Origin: CBDUBH01 sp965365345
Lineage (GTDB): Bacteria > Bacteroidota > Ignavibacteria > Ignavibacteriales > SURF-24
Direction of reading: 5' to 3'
NCBI GenBank assembly: GCA_965365345.1
Contig: CBDUBH010000016.1
Span: 1 to 47,356 of the forward strand
DNA: 47,356 nt
This document shows positions 17,035-25,178 of the stretch, one piece after another. The translations under genes were made by a program, and so were the position numbers. Positions within the stretch are counted from its first letter, which is position 1, and each line of letters begins with the position of its first letter. The notes beneath the pieces were generated by a model, which saw only the letters and a list, made by a program, of their open reading frames with translations, was not told where the DNA came from and searched no databases.

Positions 17035-17532
17035 TTATGAAATCACTTCATCAACAAACCAATTTCCTCTAACGGTTTTAGTCAATTTTACAATTCCTTC
17101 TTGCTGGAGGATTTCGAGGAAATGATTTATTATCATTTTCGGAATTCGCAGTACTTCTGAAATTTTTTCTGATTTTAAATTGGATATTTCTTCATTACGA
17201 ATAACATAAAGAAGAAGTTTATGTATCAAACTATAGTTTTTATAATGTTTTTTCAGATAAGCATCGAATGCGTCATGAGATATTGAAAACAGCACAAGCA
17301 ATTCTTTATCATTAAGATAAGCCATTTTTTTTACGATGAAACCTTTTTCGCAAAGATGCCCTAAACTTGCAAAAACATCATCAACAGGAATAGATAAAAC
17401 TTTTAATTTTGGCAAAATATCGGAGATGTAAATTAGAGAGTATCCGAAAAATATTGCCTGTTCGCAGGCAACTTCAAAAACAACGTTATCGATATCACTG
17501 ATAATATTAATTGATTGAAGACTTTGATTCAT
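17035..17532 (-). CDS. Unknown protein, possible winged-helix type
   Basis: I do not recognise this 165-residue protein. Its C-terminal half (about 95-160) is predicted helical with a pattern like a winged helix: LKSEKISEVLRIPKMIINHFLEILQQEGIV and then a short hairpin ending in GNWFV. An earlier segment (about 35-75) also reads like a helix-turn-helix followed by a wing. It has no signal peptide and no membrane helix. It follows the Gfo/Idh/MocA gene, but a terminator separates the two, so it probably has its own promoter. A DNA-binding role is inferred from shape only. Confidence 0.5.
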   Translation of the reverse strand: MNQSLQSINIISDIDNVVFEVACEQAIFFGYSLIYISDILPKLKVLSIPVDDVFASLGHLCEKGFIVKKMAYLNDKELLVLFSISHDAFDAYLKKHYKNYSLIHKLLLYVIRNEEISNLKSEKISEVLRIPKMIINHFLEILQQEGIVKLTKTVRGNWFVDEVIS

Positions 17533-17561
17533 AGCATCACCGCATTTTTACACAAAACAAA

Positions 17562-17601
17562 AAACTCCGTCAAAGGAAATAAATTCCTAATGACGGAGTT
17601 T
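17562..17601 (-). terminator. Terminator after the Gfo/Idh/MocA gene
   Basis: AAACTCCGTCA and TGACGGAGTTT form an 11-base stem, with an additional AGGA/TCCT pair inside the loop. On the minus strand a T-rich stretch follows. It lies between the dehydrogenase stop and the next gene. Confidence 0.85.
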
Positions 17602-17610
17602 CAATAAATA

Positions 17611-18654
17611 TTAAGCACTTTTCAATCTTTTTGTTACACCGAAATCGTGGAATGGTACTTCAACAATTTTGCCGTTATCTTTAATTGATTTATTAGCATT
17701 TTCCAAAATTTTAACAACGAACAAACCTTCTCTGCCGTTTGTTAAAGGTTCGCGGTCTTGTTTTATTGCATCAATAAATTCTTTTACTCCTAATGCCAAA
17801 GCTTCGGTTTGAATTACTTTTGGAGAATACATATCACCAATTCTATATTGAACCAATGCTTTGTGAATGCTTTCTGTATTGAGAATTTCAATTCCGGAAT
17901 CATAAACTTTAATCTTTTCGGAATTTTCCATATCGTCAAATACTAACATTTTCTTGGTTCCGGCAATAATCATTCTGCGCATTTTAACCGGAGAGGTCCA
18001 ATTCACATGAAAATGTGCAAAGCAGCATTTGTTTTCAAAATTCAAAGAAATATGAGCAATATTTTCATGATCGTAATAATTTGCAATTCCGGTTGCGCTT
18101 ACAGATGCAACTTTTTTATCGGGGATTATATAATTCATGATTGAAACATCATGAGGAACAAGATCCCAGATTACGTTTACATCGTGCTGGAACAATCCTA
18201 AATTTATTCTAACCGAGTCAAAATATATTATATCACCTAATTCACCGCTATCAACAAGTTCTTTGATTTTTCTTACTGCGCCGGTATAAATGAAAGTGTG
18301 ATCTACGAAGATCTTAAGATTTCGCATTTCAGCAATTTCAATTAATTCTTCGCCTTCCTGGGAGTTTGCCGTAAAAGGTTTTTCAACCCAAATATGTTTT
18401 CCTGCTTCCAATGCTTTTTTTGCTAAAGGAAAGTGAGTTTTTACGGGTGTGGCTATTGCAATTGCATCAACATCGCTGTTGAGAAGTTCGTCATAATTAT
18501 CGGTAAGTTCAATACCGGGAAATCTTGACTTTATAAACTTTAATCTTTCAAGGTCCTTATCGCATCCGATCACCTGCTTAATTTCAGGATTTCCCATGAA
18601 ATTTCTGATCAGATTTGGCCCCCAGTAACCTAATCCAAGCACTCCTATTTTCAT
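17611..18654 (-). CDS. Gfo/Idh/MocA family oxidoreductase
   Basis: This 347-residue NAD(P)-dependent sugar dehydrogenase has an N-terminal Rossmann fold with GVLGLGYWGPN (GxGxxG) and the family's EKP motif (VEKPFT). A C-terminal alpha/beta dimerisation domain follows, including the HDVSIMNYI stretch. Such enzymes commonly oxidise or epimerise nucleotide sugars or cyclic polyols. There are no cell-envelope sugar genes beside it; the inositol synthase gene 3 kb away makes an inositol substrate conceivable but unproven. A clear GGAGGG ribosome binding site lies seven bases before the ATG. Confidence 0.85.
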   Translation of the reverse strand: MKIGVLGLGYWGPNLIRNFMGNPEIKQVIGCDKDLERLKFIKSRFPGIELTDNYDELLNSDVDAIAIATPVKTHFPLAKKALEAGKHIWVEKPFTANSQEGEELIEIAEMRNLKIFVDHTFIYTGAVRKIKELVDSGELGDIIYFDSVRINLGLFQHDVNVIWDLVPHDVSIMNYIIPDKKVASVSATGIANYYDHENIAHISLNFENKCCFAHFHVNWTSPVKMRRMIIAGTKKMLVFDDMENSEKIKVYDSGIEILNTESIHKALVQYRIGDMYSPKVIQTEALALGVKEFIDAIKQDREPLTNGREGLFVVKILENANKSIKDNGKIVEVPFHDFGVTKRLKSA

Positions 18655-19097
18655 TATATGACCCTCCTAAACAAGAATTTTAACAAACTACTGTTCTTTT
18701 TTATGAACAACAGATTTTGCTGTGTTATTCAATTTTTATTGTAAACCGTGTATTTAATTTGCCCTCTTCTATTAAAGTATAACTTTTTGAATAATAAGCA
18801 AGAAATAGCGACAAAATTTTCAATTAATTTTTTATTAAATGAAATTATTATTTAAAACCCTTCAATTTTCATCTTTTTTTGAAGTTTCATAAAATTTTGA
18901 AATTTTTCAAAAAAAAATTATGATTTTTGAATAGGATTTTAACTTCTTAAAAATCTTTTTTCCATTGTTTTCTGCCTTGCACACATGTTCTAAAATTCTA
19001 CATTAGTTATTAAGAAGAGATTAAAATGAAATTAGAAATAGTTTTTATGTTAAAATGATTATGATTATATAATAAATATTCAGTTTAGGAGGCATAA
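18655..19097. promoter_or_regulatory. Divergent intergenic region, 443 bases
   Basis: No gene is visible. It must hold the promoters of the Gfo/Idh/MocA gene (minus) and of the PRC-barrel/pfkB operon (plus). The ribosome binding sites are clear on both sides: complement of CCCTCC at 18662-18667, and AGGAGG at 19087-19092. TGTTC-N8-GAACA at 18692-18709 is a possible operator just ahead of the minus-strand gene. I could not fix the promoter elements. Confidence 0.55.
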
Positions 19098-19847
19098 ATG
19101 TTAAGATCATTAAAAGATATTATAAAATTTAAGATAATTGCTACTGATGGTGAAATTGGACACGTTGATGATTTTTATTTTGATGATATGACATTCAATA
19201 TCAGATATTTAGTAGTTGAAACCGGAAATTGGTTCAATGAAAATAAAGTGCTGCTTTCACCCAATTCTTTGAACAAACCGGATTTTGAAGAAAAATCACT
19301 TCATGTTAATATTACAAGAGAACTCGTTCAAAACAGTCCTTCGTACGATTCTGCAAAACCGATTTCAAGGGATCACGAAGAAAATATGGCAAATCATTAT
19401 GGCTGGCCGCTTTATTGGACGACAATTGATTCAGCAATGATCGGAGCAGTACCGCCTGAAATTGATTTAGCAAAAGAAGCGGCTTCATCAAATAAAGAAA
19501 CAACCGAAAACAAAAACGAATATAATTTGAGAAGCGCAAAAGAAGTTATCGGGTATAGTATTCAAGCCAAGGATGGTGAAATTGGAGAAATAGATGATTT
19601 TATAATTGATGATGAAATTTGGAGCATAAGATATGCTGTGGTTGATACAGGAAATTTCCTTTCCGGTAAAAAAGTTTTGATAGCAATTCCATGGATCGGA
19701 AGAATTGATTGGCAATCCTCTTCAGTATTTGTTGATCTTACAAAGAACAGTATAGAAAAAAGTCCTAAATATGATCATTCAAAATCCATAAATAACGATT
19801 ACGAAAATGAGCTTTTCGATCATTACGAAAAACCGAGAAATAAATAA
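19098..19847 (+). CDS. Two-domain PRC-barrel protein
   Basis: This 249-residue protein consists of two PRC-barrel domains arising from internal duplication. Residues about 1-85 and 145-235 align: DIIKFKIIATDGEIGHVDDF with EVIGYSIQAKDGEIGEIDDF, then IRYLVVETGNW with IRYAVVDTGNF. Each half ends with an S-P-x-Y-D repeat (NSPSYDSAKPIS and KSPKYDHSKSIN). PRC-barrel proteins of this sort are cytoplasmic and are often tied to stress response. Their ligand is unknown. The AGGAGG ribosome binding site is strong, suggesting good expression. It precedes pfkB by 23 bases, probably as an operon. Confidence 0.85.
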   Translation: MLRSLKDIIKFKIIATDGEIGHVDDFYFDDMTFNIRYLVVETGNWFNENKVLLSPNSLNKPDFEEKSLHVNITRELVQNSPSYDSAKPISRDHEENMANHYGWPLYWTTIDSAMIGAVPPEIDLAKEAASSNKETTENKNEYNLRSAKEVIGYSIQAKDGEIGEIDDFIIDDEIWSIRYAVVDTGNFLSGKKVLIAIPWIGRIDWQSSSVFVDLTKNSIEKSPKYDHSKSINNDYENELFDHYEKPRNK

Positions 19848-19870
19848 TCCACAATCAAATATTACAGCTA

Positions 19871-20809
19871 ATGAAAATTGTAACCTTAACAATGAATCCT
19901 TCAATTGATATAAATTTCGATGTTGATCAGGTTATTGCCGAAAAAAAACTTCGAGCAAAAAAAGCATATTATGAAGCAGGCGGAGGCGGAATAAACGTTT
20001 CAAGAGCAATTAAAAGATTAGGAAGTAATTCCGAAGCAATTTTTACTTCCGGCGGATCAACCGGAGAACTTTTGAAAAAATTACTTAGCGAAGAAGAAAT
20101 AAATTTCAAAACCGTTGAAATAAAAGAATTAACCAGAGAAAATATTAACACTATAGAAACAAGTACCAATAAGCAATACCGGTTCATTTTGCCCGGTCCT
20201 AAATTATCAAATGAAGAAGTTCAAAAAGCACTCGAAACACTTTTTTCATTTAAAGAAAAGCCCGATTTTTTGATTGCCTCGGGTAGTTTACCTGAAAATG
20301 TAAGTACCGATTTTTACTCAGAAGTGGCAAAACTAGGGAAACAAAAAGGCATAAAAGTTATAATTGATTCAACTAAAGAAGCTCTTTGTAAAGCCGCAGC
20401 AGAAGGAGTGTATCTGATTAAACCTAATTTAAGTGAAATGGAAGATCTCACCAATCAAAAAATTGAAAACGAAAATCAATTGATCGAACTTTCTAAAAAA
20501 TTAATTAATAAAAATGACATCAAAATTTTAGTTGTTTCTCTAGGAGCCGGCGGAGCAATATTGATCACTGAAAATATTGTAAAAAGAATTCCAAACCCTT
20601 ACGTTCCGATAAAAAGCCGTGTTGGAGCCGGTGATAGTATGGTTGCGGGAATTATTGTCGCGTTAGAAAAAGGATTAACTGTATTGGAAGCCGCTCAATA
20701 CGGGGTTGCAGCCGGAGCTTCTGCGGTTATGACTCCCGGAACTGAACTTTGCACAAAAGAAGATACCGATAAACTTTTTGAACAGATAAAAGAAAACAAA
20801 TTTTTATAA
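19871..20809 (+). CDS. pfkB: 6-phosphofructokinase 2 (PfkB type)
   Basis: This 312-residue ribokinase-family sugar kinase is closest in layout to E. coli PfkB. It starts with TLTMNPSIDINF, has EAGGGGINVSRAIKRLG (about 36-52) for substrate binding, and QYRFILPGPKLS. The anion-hole/catalytic motif GAGDSMVAGI lies around residue 253 with its catalytic Asp. It phosphorylates fructose 6-phosphate; tagatose 6-phosphate or fructose 1-phosphate kinases (LacC, FruK) are close alternatives. It follows the PRC-barrel gene within 23 bases; in other bacteria PfkB is often linked with stress proteins. Confidence 0.85.
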   Translation: MKIVTLTMNPSIDINFDVDQVIAEKKLRAKKAYYEAGGGGINVSRAIKRLGSNSEAIFTSGGSTGELLKKLLSEEEINFKTVEIKELTRENINTIETSTNKQYRFILPGPKLSNEEVQKALETLFSFKEKPDFLIASGSLPENVSTDFYSEVAKLGKQKGIKVIIDSTKEALCKAAAEGVYLIKPNLSEMEDLTNQKIENENQLIELSKKLINKNDIKILVVSLGAGGAILITENIVKRIPNPYVPIKSRVGAGDSMVAGIIVALEKGLTVLEAAQYGVAAGASAVMTPGTELCTKEDTDKLFEQIKENKFL

Positions 20810-20864
20810 ACAACATTTACTTCAGGGAAAAATCAAAAATCAATCAATTATTAAAAAGAAATTA

Positions 20865-20895
20865 TTGACAAAATTTATACCCTTTATTTTATTAC
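20865..20895 (+). promoter_or_regulatory. Possible promoter of the HPF-cold-shock gene
   Basis: A full TTGACA lies at 20865-20870. TATTAC at 20890-20895 follows at a long 19-base spacing, and the DNA between is AT-rich. A ribosome binding site AAAAGGAG follows at about 20960-20967, just before the ATG at 20975. Confidence 0.35.
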
Positions 20896-20974
20896 CTTGT
20901 TAAAATTACAAAGGCTTATAAATTTAAGAAGTATCAGATTTAGTTCATCTTAGCATTATAAAAAGGAGACCAAT

Positions 20975-21571
20975 ATGATAGTTCCAATTGAAATATCTTA
21001 TAGGGATGTTGAAAAAACGGAAGCAATTGATAATTTAATTCGTGAAAAAGCATCAAAGCTGAACAGATTTTGCGATCATATTATCAGTTGCAGAATCGCT
21101 GTTGAAAGACCTCATGAATATGTTAGAACAGGAAATCAATTTAGAGTAAGATTAGATATTTCAGTTCCTCCGGGACACTCGGTTGTAGTTTCGAAAGAGC
21201 CGGGAAATAATAAAATGCACGATCCTTTACCTGCAGTAATAAGAGATGCTTTTAAAGCGGCAGAAAAACAATTAAAAGGACTTTCAGAAAAAAAACGTAA
21301 TGACGTAAAATTTCATCCACATCAGGAAGCCACTGCTTTTATTGAAAGAATTTTTCCGGATGAAGGTTATGGATATATTCGCGATATGGATGGAAGAGAA
21401 GTTTATTTTCACAAAAACAGTGTTGTAAATAACGGTTTTGAAAATCTGAAAACCGGAACTACTGTTCATTATTTTGAAGCAGAGGGTGAAGAAGGACCTC
21501 AAGCAACAACAGTACATGTAATTGATAACACCGGAACAAATATTGTTGATCCTTCAGATCTGATTTCATAA
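20975..21571 (+). CDS. HPF/RaiA-like ribosome-associated domain fused to a cold-shock domain
   Basis: This 198-residue protein has two parts. Residues 1-110 resemble HPF/RaiA (ribosome hibernation) proteins: IPIEISYRDVEKTEAID-type start, helix with LIREKASKLNRFCDHI, RVRLDISVP strand and a C-terminal helix with AFKAAEKQLKGLSEKK. Residues about 120-190 form a cold-shock-like OB fold with AFIERIFPDEGYGYIRDMDG and EVYFHKNSVV (RNP-like motifs). It should bind the small ribosomal subunit or RNA and dampen translation under stress. A strong ribosome binding site (AAAAGGAG) precedes it and a clear terminator follows, so it is its own transcription unit. Confidence 0.85.
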   Translation: MIVPIEISYRDVEKTEAIDNLIREKASKLNRFCDHIISCRIAVERPHEYVRTGNQFRVRLDISVPPGHSVVVSKEPGNNKMHDPLPAVIRDAFKAAEKQLKGLSEKKRNDVKFHPHQEATAFIERIFPDEGYGYIRDMDGREVYFHKNSVVNNGFENLKTGTTVHYFEAEGEEGPQATTVHVIDNTGTNIVDPSDLIS

Positions 21572-21591
21572 AAACTATTAAATAAACAAAT

Positions 21592-21615
21592 AAGGCTGAA
21601 AAAATTTTCAGCCTT
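21592..21615 (+). terminator. Terminator after the HPF-cold-shock gene
   Basis: AAGGCTGAAAA and TTTTCAGCCTT form an 11-base stem with a 2-base loop, followed by TTTTA. It lies between two convergent genes and may also serve the inositol synthase gene, since the other side is T-rich on the minus strand. Confidence 0.87.
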
Positions 21616-21637
21616 TTTTAGTTTAAAATCTTGCCTA

Positions 21638-23002
21638 TCATTTTAGCAGATCTTCATCTTCAAGATAAATATCAACATTTTCTTCAGAAGAATTTCCATT
21701 TTTATCTTCAACATGAGTAACAAGTTCTTCGCCCATTAATTTGCGCAATGTATTTTTCAATTTCATTTGCTGAATAAAAAGATCATGTTCCGGAACTGCA
21801 TTTTGTTCATGCATTGGAGATTTGAAATAAAATGATAACCAATCCTGAACGCCGCTCATTCCGCTTCTTTGAGCAAGATCAGCAAATAATACCAGATCAA
21901 GAACTATAGGAGCTGCTAGAATGGAATCCCGACACAAGAAATCAATTTTGATCTGCATCGGATAACCCATCCAACCAAATATATCAATATTATCCCAGCC
22001 TTCTTTATTATCACCACGCGGAGGATAATAATTAATTCTTACTTTATGATAAAAATCTTTGTAAAGATCAGGATAAATTTCGGGCTGTAAAATTCCGTCT
22101 AATACTGAAAGTTTACTTTCTTCTTTAGTTTTGAATGAACCGGGATCATCCAAAACTTCGCCATCACGATTGCCTAAAATATTGCTTGAAAACCATCCGT
22201 TCAATCCCAGCATTCTTGCTTTAAGCATAGGAGCAATAACGGTTTTAATTAAAGTTTGACCGGTTTTGAAATCTTTACCTGCAACCGGAACTCCTTTTTT
22301 CTTTGCAAATTCAAGTAATGCCGGAGTATCCACAGTCAAATTCGGCGCGCCGTTAAAGTAAGGAACACCTTCTGCAATTGCTGCATAAGCATAAAGCATG
22401 CTTGGAGAAATTCCGGAATTGTTATTTTTCATTGCCTGTTCAAATTTATCTAACTTTTTATGAACTCCGTTCAAAGGAATGAAAACTTCGGTACTTCCGC
22501 ACCAAATCATAACCAATCTTTTTAAATTATGTGCTTCTTTAAATGATTTGATATCACCTCTAATCTGTTCCATCAAATCAAATTTTGTATTTCCCTGCTT
22601 TACCCAAGTTCCTTCAAGTCTTTTCACATATTTTTTATCAAACACACCCTGCATAGGTTTTATTGCTTCAAGATCAGCTTTAATTTTATTTAAATGCTTA
22701 TCTTCAAGCACTTGAGCTTCTGCTGCAGATTGATAGCAAGTTTCGTTTCTGATATCCCAACCGCCAAAAACCAGATCCTTAATTTCTGCAAGCGGAACAA
22801 AATCTTTAATTAACGGAAATCTTTCTTCTACTCTTTTGCCTAATCTGATTGTTCCCATTTGAGTTAACGATCCGATCGGCTTTGCAAGATTTTTTTTAAT
22901 TGATAAAGCCCCCGCCAAAAAAGTAGTTGATACCGCCCCATTTAAGCCAACAATTAAAACACCAAGTTTTTCATTCTTTTTAATCGGATTTGGAGTGTGC
23001 AT
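21638..23002 (-). CDS. ino1: myo-inositol-1-phosphate (1L-myo-inositol 3-phosphate) synthase
   Basis: This 454-residue enzyme turns glucose 6-phosphate into inositol 3-phosphate with bound NAD. The N-terminal dinucleotide motif VLIVGLNGAVSTTF (about 15-28), AKPIGSLTQMGTIRLGKR, the catalytic stretch VAGKDFKTGQTLIKT and NILGNRDGEVLDDPGSFKTKEESK are all clear. Length is normal. The product could feed inositol phospholipids or compatible solutes; no phosphatase or phospholipid gene is adjacent. Nothing else in the window clearly uses inositol. Confidence 0.92.
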   Translation of the reverse strand: MHTPNPIKKNEKLGVLIVGLNGAVSTTFLAGALSIKKNLAKPIGSLTQMGTIRLGKRVEERFPLIKDFVPLAEIKDLVFGGWDIRNETCYQSAAEAQVLEDKHLNKIKADLEAIKPMQGVFDKKYVKRLEGTWVKQGNTKFDLMEQIRGDIKSFKEAHNLKRLVMIWCGSTEVFIPLNGVHKKLDKFEQAMKNNNSGISPSMLYAYAAIAEGVPYFNGAPNLTVDTPALLEFAKKKGVPVAGKDFKTGQTLIKTVIAPMLKARMLGLNGWFSSNILGNRDGEVLDDPGSFKTKEESKLSVLDGILQPEIYPDLYKDFYHKVRINYYPPRGDNKEGWDNIDIFGWMGYPMQIKIDFLCRDSILAAPIVLDLVLFADLAQRSGMSGVQDWLSFYFKSPMHEQNAVPEHDLFIQQMKLKNTLRKLMGEELVTHVEDKNGNSSEENVDIYLEDEDLLK

Positions 23003-23103
23003 AAATTCCTCTCCCGGAAAGTAAATTTGAAATTTATTTGTTTACTAGTTTATAGTCTAACATAAAAATATTAAAATTTCCAGTAAATTTTATTTTTTTA
23101 TAA

Positions 23104-24048
23104 TTAAATCAGTAAAAAGTATTTCAATAAAAACAATCCTGCTGCAATTGTAAAAGCTGAAAATATAGTTGTAATTAAAATTATGTTTGCAGCAAGTTTT
23201 CCGTTACAGCCCATCGCTTCTGCCATTATGTAACTTGCAATTGCTGTGGGCGATGAAAATAAAATAAACATAATTAATAATTCAGTATTTCTGAAGCCAA
23301 GAAAATAAGCACCTGTAGTAAATAACGAAGGGACAATTACAATTTTTAAGAAAGATGCAATTGATGCTGACTTGGATAATGATCTCAGGTCTTCAAATTT
23401 TAAAACTCCGCCAATGCCAATTAAAGCAAGCGGCAAACTTAAAGCAGATAAATATTCTAATGATGAAATTATTATTCCATTTAAATTTATTTTGAAATAT
23501 GAAACAATCAATGCTGAGAAAAGTCCTATTAACAAAGGGTTCTTAACTATCTCTAAAAGAATTTTTGCTGCAGATACATTCTTTTCTTTTTTAAGAGGAT
23601 AAGTTAAAGCTAAAATTGAAAGTACGTTATACATTGGCAAAATAAATGCGAGAACAATTGCAGCATCTGCCAAACCTTTTTCCCCGTAAATATTTTGAAT
23701 CAAAGCAAGGCCAACAATTGCATAGTTTCCTCTGAAACTTCCCTGAATTATTACGCTTCTGTCTTTTCCTGTATTAGAAATTTTATAAGCCACGAAAATA
23801 CCTATAATAAATGATATTAGTGTAGCGATATAAATATAGGAGATCAAATTGATATTGAAATTCTCTGAAAAATCTGCTTTGAGAATTTCCAGGAATACTA
23901 ATGCAGGTAATGCTGAAGAAAAAACAAACTTTGCTGAAACGGTAACAAAATTTTCGTTTATTACTTTTAGTTTCCGGAGAACACTTCCGAGTAAAACAAT
24001 TAAAAAAACCGGCGCAACCGTTTCAAGTGAAAATATCAGATCATTCAT
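23104..24048 (-). CDS. AEC (auxin efflux carrier) family transporter
   Basis: This 314-residue integral membrane protein has about ten hydrophobic segments arranged as two halves of five, separated by a short cytoplasmic loop (around residues 150-165). It begins with SLETVAPVFLIVLLGSVLRKLKVI and ends ANIILITTIFSAFTIAAGLFLLKYFLL, both typical of the AEC/malate permease family. Such carriers export or import organic acids or amino acids. The substrate is unknown. It is downstream of the C11-like lipoprotein gene, with a 96-base gap. Confidence 0.85.
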   Translation of the reverse strand: MNDLIFSLETVAPVFLIVLLGSVLRKLKVINENFVTVSAKFVFSSALPALVFLEILKADFSENFNINLISYIYIATLISFIIGIFVAYKISNTGKDRSVIIQGSFRGNYAIVGLALIQNIYGEKGLADAAIVLAFILPMYNVLSILALTYPLKKEKNVSAAKILLEIVKNPLLIGLFSALIVSYFKINLNGIIISSLEYLSALSLPLALIGIGGVLKFEDLRSLSKSASIASFLKIVIVPSLFTTGAYFLGFRNTELLIMFILFSSPTAIASYIMAEAMGCNGKLAANIILITTIFSAFTIAAGLFLLKYFLLI

Positions 24049-24144
24049 TTTGAATTAGTTAAAAGTGTTACCGGCAAATATATTGATAAAACATGAATTA
24101 TGAAATTTGACTTTCTTAAAATGTAAAATGACAAATGTAAATTT

Positions 24145-25155
24145 TTATTTGCCGGATTTTTCGCAGCCCCAGCCGGAATGCGAGGTTTTATTTTTATCTT
24201 TACCGAATTTTGCGGGCTTGTAATAAATTTTTACACCGTTTTTAAGTGATGAAATTGCTGCGGAATCCACATCAAAACAATCGGCGGTTTTATTTCTCTT
24301 TAATGAAATACCGGAAGAAAATTTCTGTAAATGCGGATTTAATTTTTCAACGTCATAAATCACCAATGAAATTACGTCTTGTGTAGTATTTGACAAATCA
24401 TTAAATGAACTTTGAGCAATAAAATCAAGTAGTTCATCACTTTTTAAATTTTCTTCATTTAATTTTAAAATGTATTCAGAATTCACATAAGATAGATGCA
24501 GATCCGAAGGTGATGCTAAAATATAATCAGTATTTCCGCTAAGTTTGGAAATTACATAAGGAGTGCCGTTATTGCAGGTTGATACAACAACAAAATCAAA
24601 TTTTGAATTAAATACATTTGATATTGAGTTCAGGATCTTTGAGAAAGAATCAATTCCGAATTTTATTCCGGGCATTGATGCAAAATAATTTTCTTCATCT
24701 TCTTCCGGAATTTGATGACCAAAATAAAAAAAATAATTATTTTTTGATTCCGGAATTTTTCCGTTCGAAATAAACTCTGTGATTTTTGAAATTTCATTTT
24801 CCTTTTTAATCCGGAAACTTTTTTTCTCAATCAGGTTTCCATTAACATATCGGTAGTAATCCCTGTTATTTTTTGGAAAAAAAATCAAAAATTTCTTTTT
24901 AGGTTTTTGATGAATAATGAAAACTTCGGAGTTCTTTAAGTTTTTCGCAACATTTTCCGCTTGCCGCAAAGCTTCAATATCAGCGACCTTTTTTGAGTTG
25001 TTAGAATGGTACAAATAACTTGCGTCCCCATGAATTATAAATACTACTCTGTGTTCAATTTTTTCGATATCAATTTTGCTATCAGAAATTTTTAAACCGG
25101 AGCAAGAACTCAACACAAAAACTAACGGAAGAAGAAATAATATTTTATAATTCAT
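24145..25155 (-). CDS. Lipoprotein with clostripain-like (C11/clan CD) features
   Basis: This 336-residue lipoprotein has a type II signal peptide with lipobox LSSC (Cys18). The order of segments recalls clostripain-like C11 peptidases: a first strand VVFIIHGDAS (37-46), a helix, EVFIIH, a loop with RDYYRYVNG, then FYFGHQIP (His147), a helix and FDFVVVSTCNNGTPYVISKL (Cys194), then YILASPSDLHLS. His147 and Cys194 are candidate dyad residues. The C-terminus ends in a basic stretch and GWGCEKSGK. This assignment is by pattern only and may mean an inactive or distant relative. It follows a small membrane protein gene by 23 bases and is likely co-expressed. Confidence 0.5.
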   Translation of the reverse strand: MNYKILFLLPLVFVLSSCSGLKISDSKIDIEKIEHRVVFIIHGDASYLYHSNNSKKVADIEALRQAENVAKNLKNSEVFIIHQKPKKKFLIFFPKNNRDYYRYVNGNLIEKKSFRIKKENEISKITEFISNGKIPESKNNYFFYFGHQIPEEDEENYFASMPGIKFGIDSFSKILNSISNVFNSKFDFVVVSTCNNGTPYVISKLSGNTDYILASPSDLHLSYVNSEYILKLNEENLKSDELLDFIAQSSFNDLSNTTQDVISLVIYDVEKLNPHLQKFSSGISLKRNKTADCFDVDSAAISSLKNGVKIYYKPAKFGKDKNKTSHSGWGCEKSGK

Positions 25156-25178
25156 AGGGACGAAAATCTAAATTAAAT

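Noticed and set aside
18976..18996. A sigma-54-like sequence (CTTGCACACATGTTCT) before the PRC-barrel gene
   Set aside because: The GG pair is TG and the -12 GC is replaced by CT; both are essential for the promoter class, so it is not a credible match.
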